Translations under genes and position numbers: made by a program | The notes under the pieces: generated by a model | Told to the model about the DNA's origin: nothing | The model's database searches: none | What the model saw: only the letters and a program-made list of their open reading frames with translations | Assembly: GCA_033764095.1 (NCBI GenBank) | Contig: JANRJF010000043.1 | Coordinates: 1 to 28,525, forward strand | DNA length: 28,525 bases | Source of the DNA: JBDTMT01 sp033764095 | GTDB lineage: Bacteria; Desulfobacterota; Binatia; HRBIN30; CADEER01 | Direction: 5' to 3' | Shown here: in pieces, positions 6,828 to 13,592 of the stretch | Position numbering within the stretch: position 1 is the first letter of the stretch | How the letters are laid out: each line of letters begins with the position of its first letter

Positions 6828-7202
6828 ATGGATGGTCGTGCGACACCGCGTGTGGCGGTGCTGGCGCTGTTCGCGATGCTGCTGAGCAGCGTCTGCTGGT
6901 GTGCACCGCTGCAAGCCGCGCCCTCGTCAGCATCACACGCATGCTGTGACCATTCCCGTTCATCGCACCCCTCGGTTCCTGCGCCGCACGGTAATACGAG
7001 TTGTCCGGGTTGTGCCGCGCATCAACTCCGTTCCGCCGAGCTGACTAGCCCGGCGAGTGCGTTACCCGTGCCTGGTGTGGCGATTCTCGTACCAGTCGTG
7101 TCGTCGGCCATGGTGCCGACGCACATGATTCGCCTGCCGAGTGCAGGCTACCCGGCCGCGCCGCGCGCGGTGCTGTCCTCCACCTGCGTCCTGCTGCTCT
7201 GA
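6828..7202 (+). CDS. Small exported Cys/His-rich protein of unknown function
   Basis: A 124-residue protein not assigned to any family. Residues 1-30 are a plausible Sec signal peptide (basic start, hydrophobic core ending near PLQA-AP). The mature part opens with a Cys/His cluster (ASHACCDHSRSSHP, then SCPGCAAHQ around 58-66) and has two further hydrophobic stretches, at 79-92 and near the C-terminus. CxxC plus several His suggests metal binding or a disulphide; this is inference. It precedes two paralogous small exported proteins on the same strand, about 250 bp away, so joint regulation is possible. Start ATG 6828 follows a promoter-like element closely. Confidence 0.6.
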   Translation: MDGRATPRVAVLALFAMLLSSVCWCAPLQAAPSSASHACCDHSRSSHPSVPAPHGNTSCPGCAAHQLRSAELTSPASALPVPGVAILVPVVSSAMVPTHMIRLPSAGYPAAPRAVLSSTCVLLL

Positions 7203-7223
7203 GCGACTCCACGCTCTGAGCCA

Positions 7224-7259
7224 CGGCGCGCGCCGCACAGCGCGCCGGCGTGCGCGCCG
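7224..7259 (+). terminator. GC-rich hairpin after small exported protein
   Basis: 8-bp arms CGGCGCGC / GCGCGCCG with a 20-nt loop that is itself GC-rich and partly self-complementary, 22 bp past the stop codon. In DNA this GC-rich such stems arise by chance, so support is modest. The rest of the 252-bp gap (7203-7454) shows no clear gene; only a ribosome-binding site at its end is evident. Confidence 0.3.
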
Positions 7260-7454
7260 CACGACGTGCTCCCGTGCGCGGAGTCTCCGCGCCACAGGGC
7301 AGTTGCTTGGGCGGTGCCGCGTCGTCCCGTCCTCAACTCGGCGCCGGCTGCGACGAGTCGAGCGCGAGCCGTGGGAGGAACTCCATCCCCGGATGGGCCG
7401 TTGGATGGCACCGCCCACCCGGGACCTCTGACGGGCAGAAAGGAGAAGCAGACG

Positions 7455-7835
7455 ATGACGATACGAAGGGCTCACCAAGGTGCGTGCGCGGTCGCGGCAT
7501 TGTTCCTGATTGGCAGCTGGAGCACGCCGGCCAGTGCCGACCCGATCACCGATGAGAACGTTGTCGAGCATGTACAGAACGCGCAGACGGCGGCGGATCA
7601 CGATCAACTCGCCGCATTCTTCCGAGCCAAGGCCGCTGAAGCCGCCAAGAGCGCACAACGTCATCGCGGCATGATCGGCGTGATGCGTTCCAAGCCACCG
7701 TCAAACTGGCGCCGGCACTGTGAGCGCCTCATGCACAACTCGGAGAAGCAGGCGGCCGACTACAAGGCGCTGGCAGCCGAACAGCAGCAGCTCGCAGCGA
7801 CTGCCGGCCAACCGGGCATGCAGCACGGGATGTGA
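7455..7835 (+). CDS. Small exported helical protein, tandem paralogue A
   Basis: A 126-residue protein with a signal peptide (residues 1-29, cleavage near ASA-DP). The mature part is predicted mostly helical: ITDENVVEHVQNAQTAADH, a His-containing middle (QRHRGMIGVM), WRRHCERLM and a Gln/Ala-rich tail. It aligns with the next gene product through the shared TDENV, A.TAADH..LA..F, H..M, W..HC..L and DY..LA.EQ..LA positions. The single conserved Cys next to His is notable. The function of this type of small periplasmic protein is not known to me. ATG 7455 is chosen because AGGAG at 7441-7445 is a clear ribosome-binding site; the frame is open further upstream without one. Confidence 0.75.
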   Translation: MTIRRAHQGACAVAALFLIGSWSTPASADPITDENVVEHVQNAQTAADHDQLAAFFRAKAAEAAKSAQRHRGMIGVMRSKPPSNWRRHCERLMHNSEKQAADYKALAAEQQQLAATAGQPGMQHGM

Positions 7836-7960
7836 CCGGCTGATTGGGTCGGGGCCTCAACCAAAGGAGGTGCGAGCCCGGCGAACGGCGTCGGCAGGCT
7901 AGGGCGAAAGAGTATTCACCCACGCGCCGTCAGTGCGGCGCGACAGTTATGGAGAAGACC

Positions 7961-8338
7961 ATGTTCGCGATTCGATCAATGCACCACAATCACCCCCGGA
8001 AGATGATGGACCTGGCGCTCGCCGCGCTGCTGATGCTGGCCTTGTCGGCGACGACGGTGCACGCCCAGGTGACCGACGAGAACGTCGACGCCGCCGTGGC
8101 GTCGGCCAAGACGGCGGCCGACCACGAGGCCCTGGCGACGTACTTCAGCGGCAAGTCGAAGCAGGCACTGGCCAACGTCGAGATGCACAAGAAGATGGCC
8201 GGGGCGTTCAGCGGCAAGGCGGCGAGTAGCTGGGAGGCGCACTGCAACTCGCTGATCAAGTCCTTCCAGCAGCAGTCGGAGGACTATGCGTCGCTGGCGA
8301 AGGAACAGGCAGCGCTCGCCAAGGGTATGAGTCACTAG
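7961..8338 (+). CDS. Small exported helical protein, tandem paralogue B
   Basis: A 125-residue protein, paralogous to the product of 7455-7835, with signal peptide residues 1-36 (His-rich start MHHNHPRK, hydrophobic core, cleavage near VHA-QV). The mature part keeps VTDENV, A.TAADHEALA.YF, H..MAG.F, W.AHCNSL and DYASLAKEQ..LA, and would form about three amphipathic helices. The ATG at 7961 has GGAG at 7951-7954; an in-frame ATG at 7949 has no such site. The 125-bp spacer after paralogue A holds AAAGGAGG (7863-7870), a strong but orphan Shine-Dalgarno-like sequence with no suitable start after it. Two hairpins follow the gene. Confidence 0.75.
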   Translation: MFAIRSMHHNHPRKMMDLALAALLMLALSATTVHAQVTDENVDAAVASAKTAADHEALATYFSGKSKQALANVEMHKKMAGAFSGKAASSWEAHCNSLIKSFQQQSEDYASLAKEQAALAKGMSH

Positions 8339-8343
8339 GAGAC

Positions 8344-8401
8344 GGCCCTCGCTGCACGTGCGATCCGCCTACGGACGCAGGCGGGTCGCACCGTGCGGGC
8401 C
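8344..8401. terminator. Long bulged hairpin after paralogue B
   Basis: The left arm 8344-8370 and right arm 8379-8401 pair over GGCCC and then GCAC.GTGCGA.CCGCCT, with a 4-nt bulge and one mismatch, around an 8-nt loop. It is the first of two hairpins between the convergent small-protein and chromate-transporter genes. Confidence 0.6.
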
Positions 8402-8415
8402 ATTCGAGAGCGTCG

Positions 8416-8451
8416 GCAACGTGGCGCGACCCACGGGTCGTGCCACGTTGC
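8416..8451. terminator. 17-bp stem hairpin between convergent genes
   Basis: The arms GCAACGTGGCGCGACCC and GGGTCGTGCCACGTTGC pair over 17 positions with one G-U and an AC turn. It lies 21 bp before the chromate-transporter stop codon on the other strand. Probably a bidirectional terminator. Confidence 0.7.
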
Positions 8452-8472
8452 GTTGCGATCAGCGTCTCAGCA

Positions 8473-9015
8473 TCACGGGCCGACCAGCCCGAACCCGCCG
8501 AGGACGCCGGCGACGGCCATGATCAGCAGCGGTGAGATCTTCGTCTTCACCAGCAGCACGCAGCTCACCATGGTGATCGCGTAGGCGGCAGCGGTGTGGT
8601 CGGAGGAGCGCACGACGGTGACGCCGCTGGCGAACAGCAGGCCGAGGCTGACCGGACCGAGGCCGCGCTCGAAGGCGATGCGCCACTTGGCGTCGCGGAA
8701 GCGGTCCCAGGTGCGGCAGGCGATGTACATGAGGACGCTCGACGGGCCGAGGATGGCGGCGACGGCGATCAGCGCGCCGACCAGCCCGCCGGCCTTGAGC
8801 CCGACCAGGCTGACGATCATCGAGCTCGGACCGGGCGCCGCCTCGGCGAGGGCGTAGATGGCGGCGAACTGCGAGTCGGTCATCCAGCGGTTGCCGTGTA
8901 CGGCGGCGCGGTGGATCTCCGGCAGGATGGTGTTGCCGCCGCCGAGCGAGACCAGCGACAGCGACAGGAAGACGGTGGCGATGCGCCACCAGGTGCTCAG
9001 CGTGTCGTCGCTCAC
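8473..9015 (-). CDS. chrA2: Chromate transporter, half-size subunit 2 (ChrA family)
   Basis: A 180-residue membrane protein of the short-chain CHR (chromate ion transporter) family. The N-terminal part has the family signatures SLVSLGGGNTILPEIHR (about 20-36), WMTDSQFAAIYALAEAAPGP (44-63) and several hydrophobic helices after that. Short CHR proteins work as pairs of different halves to export chromate or a related oxyanion across the inner membrane. Start GTG 9015 overlaps the TGA of the upstream half by four bases (GTGA), so the two are translationally coupled, as expected for a heteromeric transporter. It is last in the phospholipase-chrA1-chrA2 operon and ends just before a strong hairpin. 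Confidence 0.85.
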   Translation of the reverse strand: MSDDTLSTWWRIATVFLSLSLVSLGGGNTILPEIHRAAVHGNRWMTDSQFAAIYALAEAAPGPSSMIVSLVGLKAGGLVGALIAVAAILGPSSVLMYIACRTWDRFRDAKWRIAFERGLGPVSLGLLFASGVTVVRSSDHTAAAYAITMVSCVLLVKTKISPLLIMAVAGVLGGFGLVGP

Positions 9016-9590
9016 CGCGGCTCCGTCGGCGCCGCCGCGCCGCGCGGCCAGAACCACAGCATCGCCAGCGGCGCCAGCACCACGACCACGATCGGCAGCG
9101 AGATCTTCAGCACGCTGACGCCTACGAAGGCGGCGATGCCGAACAGCATCGCGTCCCACTGGCGCAGGTAGTTGCCGACGATCTTGAAGCCCATCGACAG
9201 CGCCATGCCGGCGGCCGCGGCGACGACGCCGGAGAGCACCGCCTGCAGCGCCGGGATGTGGTGGAAGTGGAAGTAGACCCAGCCGGCGGTGATCAAGATC
9301 GCCAGCGGCACGCCGAGCAGGCCGGCGAGCGCGGCGAGCGCGCCGGGCAGGCCGCGGAAGCGCGCGCCGACGTAGATCGCCATGTTGACCTGGTTGGGGC
9401 CGGGGAACAGGCGGGTGATGGTGAGCGCGGTGAGGAACTGCTCGTCGGTCATCCACCGCCGCTCTTCGATGACGATGCGGCGCGTCCACGCCGACAGGCC
9501 GCCGCCGAAGCTCGACAGCGCGATCTGCAGAAAGCAGCCGGCCAGCGCCGCCAGGCTCGGCGCGACGACCGGCTCGGTCGCGTCACTCAT
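9012..9590 (-). CDS. chrA1: Chromate transporter, half-size subunit 1 (ChrA family)
   Basis: A 192-residue membrane protein with the CHR-family N-terminal pattern: FLQIALSSFGGGLSAWTRR (about 20-38), WMTDEQFLTALTITRLFPGPNQVN (46-69), then four or five hydrophobic helices. Together with the overlapping downstream gene it forms the usual two-gene short-chain chromate transporter; export of chromate or a similar anion at the inner membrane is the family role. ATG 9590 lies inside the end of the phospholipase-like gene (8-nt overlap), so the three are one transcription and translation unit. The two halves share the GGG and WMT/D..QF motifs, reflecting descent from one duplicated domain. Confidence 0.88.
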   Translation of the reverse strand: MSDATEPVVAPSLAALAGCFLQIALSSFGGGLSAWTRRIVIEERRWMTDEQFLTALTITRLFPGPNQVNMAIYVGARFRGLPGALAALAGLLGVPLAILITAGWVYFHFHHIPALQAVLSGVVAAAAGMALSMGFKIVGNYLRQWDAMLFGIAAFVGVSVLKISLPIVVVVLAPLAMLWFWPRGAAAPTEPR

Positions 9591-10581
9591 GCGCGAAGTG
9601 CGGATCGTGCGGCAGCTCGCCCTCGTGATGCGTGTCGGGCTTGAGCGGATCGGGCGCTTCGTACGGCTTGGCTTCCTTCCAGTCGTGCTCGAAGACCTTG
9701 CGCAGCGCCTTGATGGTGTGGCCGTCGTGCGTGATCACGCCGAGCTCGCGGCGCAGGTCGAAGGCGCTGCGGTCGATGTTCATCGAGCCGACCAGGGCGC
9801 GCTTGTCGTCGACCAGCAGCAGCTTGGCGTGCAGCTTGAGGTGCTTCTGGCGGCGGATCTTCACCCCCGAGCGGTCGAGCAGGCGCAGCGAGGAGAAGGT
9901 GTCGAGGATGTCCCAGTCGCTGATGCCGTGCTTGCCGCCGCACAGCAGGTCGACCTTGACGCCGCGGTCGCGCGCCGCGGCGATGCGCTCGACGATGGTC
10001 GCGTCGACGAACTTCGGGTGCTGGATGAGCAGCTCGTCCTTCGCCGCGTCGATGAACCAGGCCATGTGCTGGCGGGCGTTGTTCGAGCTCCACAGCAGGC
10101 CGGTCTCGTGCACCGGCTCGAACGGCTTGCGGTGCCAGTCGGCCTCGAAGCCGGCGATGATCTCGGCGACCTGATTGGCGACGCGGGTGACGATGCCGTA
10201 GTCGCGCGTCTCGGTAAAGTACTTGGTGCACATGTTGAAGGTGGCGATCAGCGCGGTGTGGTCGTCCACCACCACCGACTTCTCGTGCGTCACGGCGAAG
10301 GCCGGGTTGGTCCACTCGACCTTGATGCCCTTCTTGCGCAGCGCGGCGAACGACTCGTCGTTGGCGCGATCGCCCGAGGAGCGGTGGGGATTGAGCATCA
10401 CGCGCACCGTGACGCCGCGTTCGTGCGCGCGTACCAGCGCCGACATGATCGCCGAGTCGGTGAGGGTGAACTGCTTGACGCGCAGCGTCTTGCGCGCCTG
10501 GTCGATGAGCGCCACCACCGGGTCGGTGCCCTCGTCGGGCTGCACGATCAGCTGGTGTTCGTCCGCTTTCTTCTCCGCCAT
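9583..10581 (-). CDS. Phospholipase D-like protein with two HKD motifs
   Basis: A 332-residue protein with both HxKxxxxD active-site motifs of the phospholipase D superfamily: H99/K101/D106 (THEKSVVVDD) and H251/K253/D258 (LHAKLLLVDD), each followed by the usual downstream Asn/Gly segment (TFNMCTKYF; GSMNIDRSAFDLR). Members include cardiolipin synthases, phospholipases and nucleases; without a signal peptide or membrane helices a cytoplasmic or membrane-surface role is likely and the substrate is open. The C-terminus is His/Asp-rich (THHEGELPHDPHFAHE). ATG 10581 has only a poor Shine-Dalgarno sequence. It is first in an operon with the two chromate transporter halves, which it overlaps by 8 nt, an unusual partnership. 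Confidence 0.85.
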   Translation of the reverse strand: MAEKKADEHQLIVQPDEGTDPVVALIDQARKTLRVKQFTLTDSAIMSALVRAHERGVTVRVMLNPHRSSGDRANDESFAALRKKGIKVEWTNPAFAVTHEKSVVVDDHTALIATFNMCTKYFTETRDYGIVTRVANQVAEIIAGFEADWHRKPFEPVHETGLLWSSNNARQHMAWFIDAAKDELLIQHPKFVDATIVERIAAARDRGVKVDLLCGGKHGISDWDILDTFSSLRLLDRSGVKIRRQKHLKLHAKLLLVDDKRALVGSMNIDRSAFDLRRELGVITHDGHTIKALRKVFEHDWKEAKPYEAPDPLKPDTHHEGELPHDPHFAHE

Positions 10582-10724
10582 GGGTGGTCCGTCCCGTCTC
10601 CGTTCGCGGCGTGATCTACGCGATTTCGGCGGCTTTGAAAAAGGGAGAGTGCGGGGCCGACGGCGATTGTGCGACCACCCGTCGATCCGCGATACACGGT
10701 GGCGACCGTGCGAAGGAGGACGCG

Positions 10725-11354
10725 ATGATCGACCTCTACACCTGGACGACGCCGAACGGCCGCAAGGTGTCGATCATGCTGGAGGAGTGCGAGCTGCCGT
10801 ACCGCGTGCACCCGATCGACCTGGACGCCGGCCAGCAGCTCAGCGAGGCGTTCCGCGCCATCAACCCGAACCAGCGCATTCCGGCGATCGTCGATCACCT
10901 CGCGGACGGCCCGCTGACCGTGTTCGAGTCGGGCGCCATCCTCATCTACCTGGCCGAGAAGAGCGGCCGCTTTCTCGCCCGCGAGCCGCGGCCGCGGGCG
11001 CGCGCCCTGCAATGGCTGATGTTCCAGATGGCCGGCGTCGGTCCGATGCTCGGCCAGGCGAACCACTTCGCCAGCCAGGCGCCGGAGCCGATCCCTTACG
11101 CGATCAAGCGCTACTTCGACGAGTCGCTGCGCCTGATCGGCGTGCTCGACAAGCGCCTGGCGGCGCACGACTACCTGGCCGGCGAGTATTCGATCGCCGA
11201 CATGGCGACCTATCCGTGGGTGATCGCCGCCTGGCCGCTGGTCAAGGCAACGCCGCCCGAGCAGGCCGGCCCACTGGAGCACGTCGGCGCCTGGCTGCAG
11301 CGGGTCGGCGCAAGGCCGGCCGTGCAGCGCGGCATGAAGGTGCCCAGTGTCTGA
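10725..11354 (+). CDS. Glutathione S-transferase family protein (YghU/YfcG, nu-class-like)
   Basis: A 209-residue protein with an N-terminal thioredoxin-like domain (1-80) and a C-terminal helical domain (about 88-200). YTWTTPNGRKVSIMLEE (5-21) is the nu-class signature in which Thr and Asn of TPNG contact glutathione; NPNQRIPAIVD carries the cis-Pro, and FESGAIL (67-73) the gamma-glutamyl site. Nu-class enzymes such as YfcG reduce disulphides with glutathione. ATG 10725 is fixed by AAGGAGG at 10713-10719; the frame is open further upstream without such a site. The P450 gene starts inside its last codons (8-nt overlap), so the two are co-translated. Confidence 0.88.
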   Translation: MIDLYTWTTPNGRKVSIMLEECELPYRVHPIDLDAGQQLSEAFRAINPNQRIPAIVDHLADGPLTVFESGAILIYLAEKSGRFLAREPRPRARALQWLMFQMAGVGPMLGQANHFASQAPEPIPYAIKRYFDESLRLIGVLDKRLAAHDYLAGEYSIADMATYPWVIAAWPLVKATPPEQAGPLEHVGAWLQRVGARPAVQRGMKVPSV

Positions 11355-12546
11355 CTTCGCCTTCGACCCGTTCGACGAGGCGACGCGGCGCAATCCGGCG
11401 CCGATCTACGCGCGCGCGCGTCGCGAGCAGCCGCTCTACCGCCATCCCGGCTTTCCGATCGTCTCGATCTTCCGCTACGCCGACGTGCAGCGCGTGCTGC
11501 GCGACGCCGAGACCTGGTCGAACCGCTTCCCGCCGCCGCCCGGCGTCGACCTCTCGCGCCTCCCGCCGCCCAGCATGCTCGGCCAGGATCCGCCCGACCA
11601 CACCCGCCTGCGCGGCCTGGTGAGCCAGGCGTTCACGCCGCGCATCGTGCGCCGCCTGGAGCCGCGCCTGCGCGAGATCGCGGACGCGTTGGTGCGCGCC
11701 GCGCTCGAGGCCGGCGAGGTCGATCTGGTGCCGGCGCTGACCACGCCGCTACCGGTGATCGCCATCGCCGAGATCATCGGCGTGCCGGCCGAGGACCGCG
11801 AACAGTTCAAGCAGTGGTCCGACGTCGCCGTCGCCGGGCTCGGCAACGGCCTCTTCGCCCCGCCCGACGGCGAGCGCCTGCGCCAGCTCGGCGCCGTGAT
11901 GCAGGACATGGGCGCCTACTTCGCCGCGCTCGCCGAGCAGCGGCGGCGCGCGCCGCGCGAGGACCTGCTCAGCGGCCTGGTGCGGGCCGAGCTGGAGGGG
12001 TCGCGGCTGTCGCACCAGGAGATGCTCACCATGCTGGTGCTCCTGCTGGTCGCCGGCAACGAGACCACCACGACGCTGATCGGCAACGCGGTGCTGACGC
12101 TGCTCGACCACCCCGCCGAGCTGGCGCGCCTGCGCCGCGACCCCGGCCTGCTGCCGACCGCGGTCGACGAGGTGCTGCGCTTCGCCTCCCCGGTGCAGCT
12201 CGATCCGCGCCGCGCCACCCGTCGCGTCACACTCGCCGGCCAGACCATCGAGGCCGAGCAGATCGTCGTCAGCTGGATCGGCTCGGCGAATCGCGACGCC
12301 GAGGAGTTCGAGGACGGCGAGCGCTTCGACGTCGGCCGCGCCGACAACCGCCACCTCGCCTTCGGCTTCGGGCCGCATTACTGCCTGGGCGCGAACCTGG
12401 CGCGGCTCGAGGCGCAGGTAGCGCTCGAGACGCTGCTGCGCCTGACGCGCGACTTCGCGCGTGTCGACGATGCGCCGCTGCCACTGCACCCGAGCATCGT
12501 CTTCAACGGCGTCACCGCTCTGCCGCTGCGTCTGACCGCCGCGTGA
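11347..12546 (+). CDS. Cytochrome P450
   Basis: A 399-residue soluble bacterial P450. Diagnostic parts are the helix-C DHTRLR (84-89), the I-helix oxygen-activation motif AGNETTT (236-242), ExxR at E275-R278 (EVLR), and the haem loop FGFGPHYCLG with Cys346 as the thiolate ligand. Asn238 replaces the more usual Ala/His before the acidic residue, not unusual in this group. It hydroxylates or otherwise oxidises an unknown substrate and needs ferredoxin and reductase partners, not present nearby. Start GTG 11347 has AAGG at 11337-11340 and overlaps the GST stop. The LLM oxidoreductase follows after 46 bp on the same strand, suggesting a redox or xenobiotic-type gene group. Confidence 0.95.
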   Translation: MSDFAFDPFDEATRRNPAPIYARARREQPLYRHPGFPIVSIFRYADVQRVLRDAETWSNRFPPPPGVDLSRLPPPSMLGQDPPDHTRLRGLVSQAFTPRIVRRLEPRLREIADALVRAALEAGEVDLVPALTTPLPVIAIAEIIGVPAEDREQFKQWSDVAVAGLGNGLFAPPDGERLRQLGAVMQDMGAYFAALAEQRRRAPREDLLSGLVRAELEGSRLSHQEMLTMLVLLLVAGNETTTTLIGNAVLTLLDHPAELARLRRDPGLLPTAVDEVLRFASPVQLDPRRATRRVTLAGQTIEAEQIVVSWIGSANRDAEEFEDGERFDVGRADNRHLAFGFGPHYCLGANLARLEAQVALETLLRLTRDFARVDDAPLPLHPSIVFNGVTALPLRLTAA

Positions 12547-12592
12547 GTCGCGGCCATGGTCAGAGACCTTTCGGTGCGCTAGGCAGGGCGGC

Positions 12593-13438
12593 ATGAAGCT
12601 CGGCGTTGCGATCTTCCCGACCGACTACTCCATCCGTCCCGACGACTTTGCGCGCGCCTGCGAGGAGCGCGGCTTCGAGTCGGTGTGGTTCCCGGAGCAC
12701 ACCCACATTCCGGTGAGCCGCAAGACGCCGTACCCCGCCGGCGGCGATCTGCCGAAGGAGTACTGGCACACGCACGATCCCTTCGTCGCGCTGATGGCGG
12801 CGGCGGCGGTCACCAAGACGATCAAGCTGGCGACCGGCATCTGTCTGCTGGTCGAGCGCGATCCGATCGTCACCGCCAAGCAGGTCGCGTCGCTCGACCT
12901 GCTGTCCAACGGCCGGGTGCTGTTCGGCATCGGCGGCGGCTGGAACGTGGAGGAGATGGAGAACCACGGCCAGTCATTCGGCAAGCGCTGGAAACTGCTG
13001 CGCGAGCGCGTCGAGGCGATGAAGGCGATCTGGACGACCGACGAAGCCGAGTACCACGGCGAGCTGGTCAACTTCGACAAGATCTGGTCGTTTCCCAAGC
13101 CGCTGCAGAAGCCGCATCCGCCGATCATCCTCGGCTCGGCTTCGAAGATGGGGATCAAGCGCGTCGTCGACTACTGCGACGGCTGGATCCCGATCGGGCT
13201 GGCGCTGCCCGACCTGCCCAAGGCGTTGGCCGAGCTGCGCACCCAGGCGCAGGCCAAGGGGCGCGATCCGCGGTCGATCGAGGTGTCGATCTTCTGGGCG
13301 CCGCCCGACGCCGACCAGCTGAGACACTATCGCGACGTCGGCGTGGCGCGCGCGGTGTTGGCGCTGCCGTCGGTCGGCAGGGACCAGGTGCTGCAGATGC
13401 TCGACGGGATGGCCGGCCTGGTCGCCAGCGTCGCCTGA
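12593..13438 (+). CDS. LLM class F420-dependent oxidoreductase
   Basis: A 281-residue protein of the luciferase-like monooxygenase fold. It opens with MKLGVAIFPTDYSIRPDDFARACEE-type strand and helix elements and continues with ESVWFPEHTH, TKTIKLATGICLLVERDP, VASLDLLSNGRVLFGIGGGW (98-117) and PPIILGSASKMGIKRV. This is the pattern of the Rv2161c-like subfamily that uses reduced coenzyme F420, typical of actinobacteria and some uncultured phyla; cofactor use is inferred from family. The substrate is unknown. ATG 12593 follows a weak AGGCAGG. It probably belongs to the transcription unit that begins with the GST and P450. Confidence 0.88.
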   Translation: MKLGVAIFPTDYSIRPDDFARACEERGFESVWFPEHTHIPVSRKTPYPAGGDLPKEYWHTHDPFVALMAAAAVTKTIKLATGICLLVERDPIVTAKQVASLDLLSNGRVLFGIGGGWNVEEMENHGQSFGKRWKLLRERVEAMKAIWTTDEAEYHGELVNFDKIWSFPKPLQKPHPPIILGSASKMGIKRVVDYCDGWIPIGLALPDLPKALAELRTQAQAKGRDPRSIEVSIFWAPPDADQLRHYRDVGVARAVLALPSVGRDQVLQMLDGMAGLVASVA

Positions 13439-13506
13439 ATCCTCCCCGAACAGTCACGGTCCGTCGCACGCCATCAGTGGGCTCGCGGAAGCAGCGAATA
13501 CATCGC

Positions 13507-13536
13507 TTGACTAGCGGTCTGCGCCATCGCTAGGAG
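13507..13536 (+). promoter_or_regulatory. Possible promoter of the beta-repeat protein gene
   Basis: TTGACT (13507-13512) is 5 of 6 to the -35 consensus. TAGGAG at 13531-13536, 18 bp on, is a poor -10 (3 of 6). It lies within the 154-bp gap before the gene, where a promoter is expected, but the match is weak. Confidence 0.25.
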
Positions 13537-13592
13537 CGCGCCACACGTTGCATTCGAGCGCACGTCGCGCTCGGCGGGCGGAGGGGGGCAGC

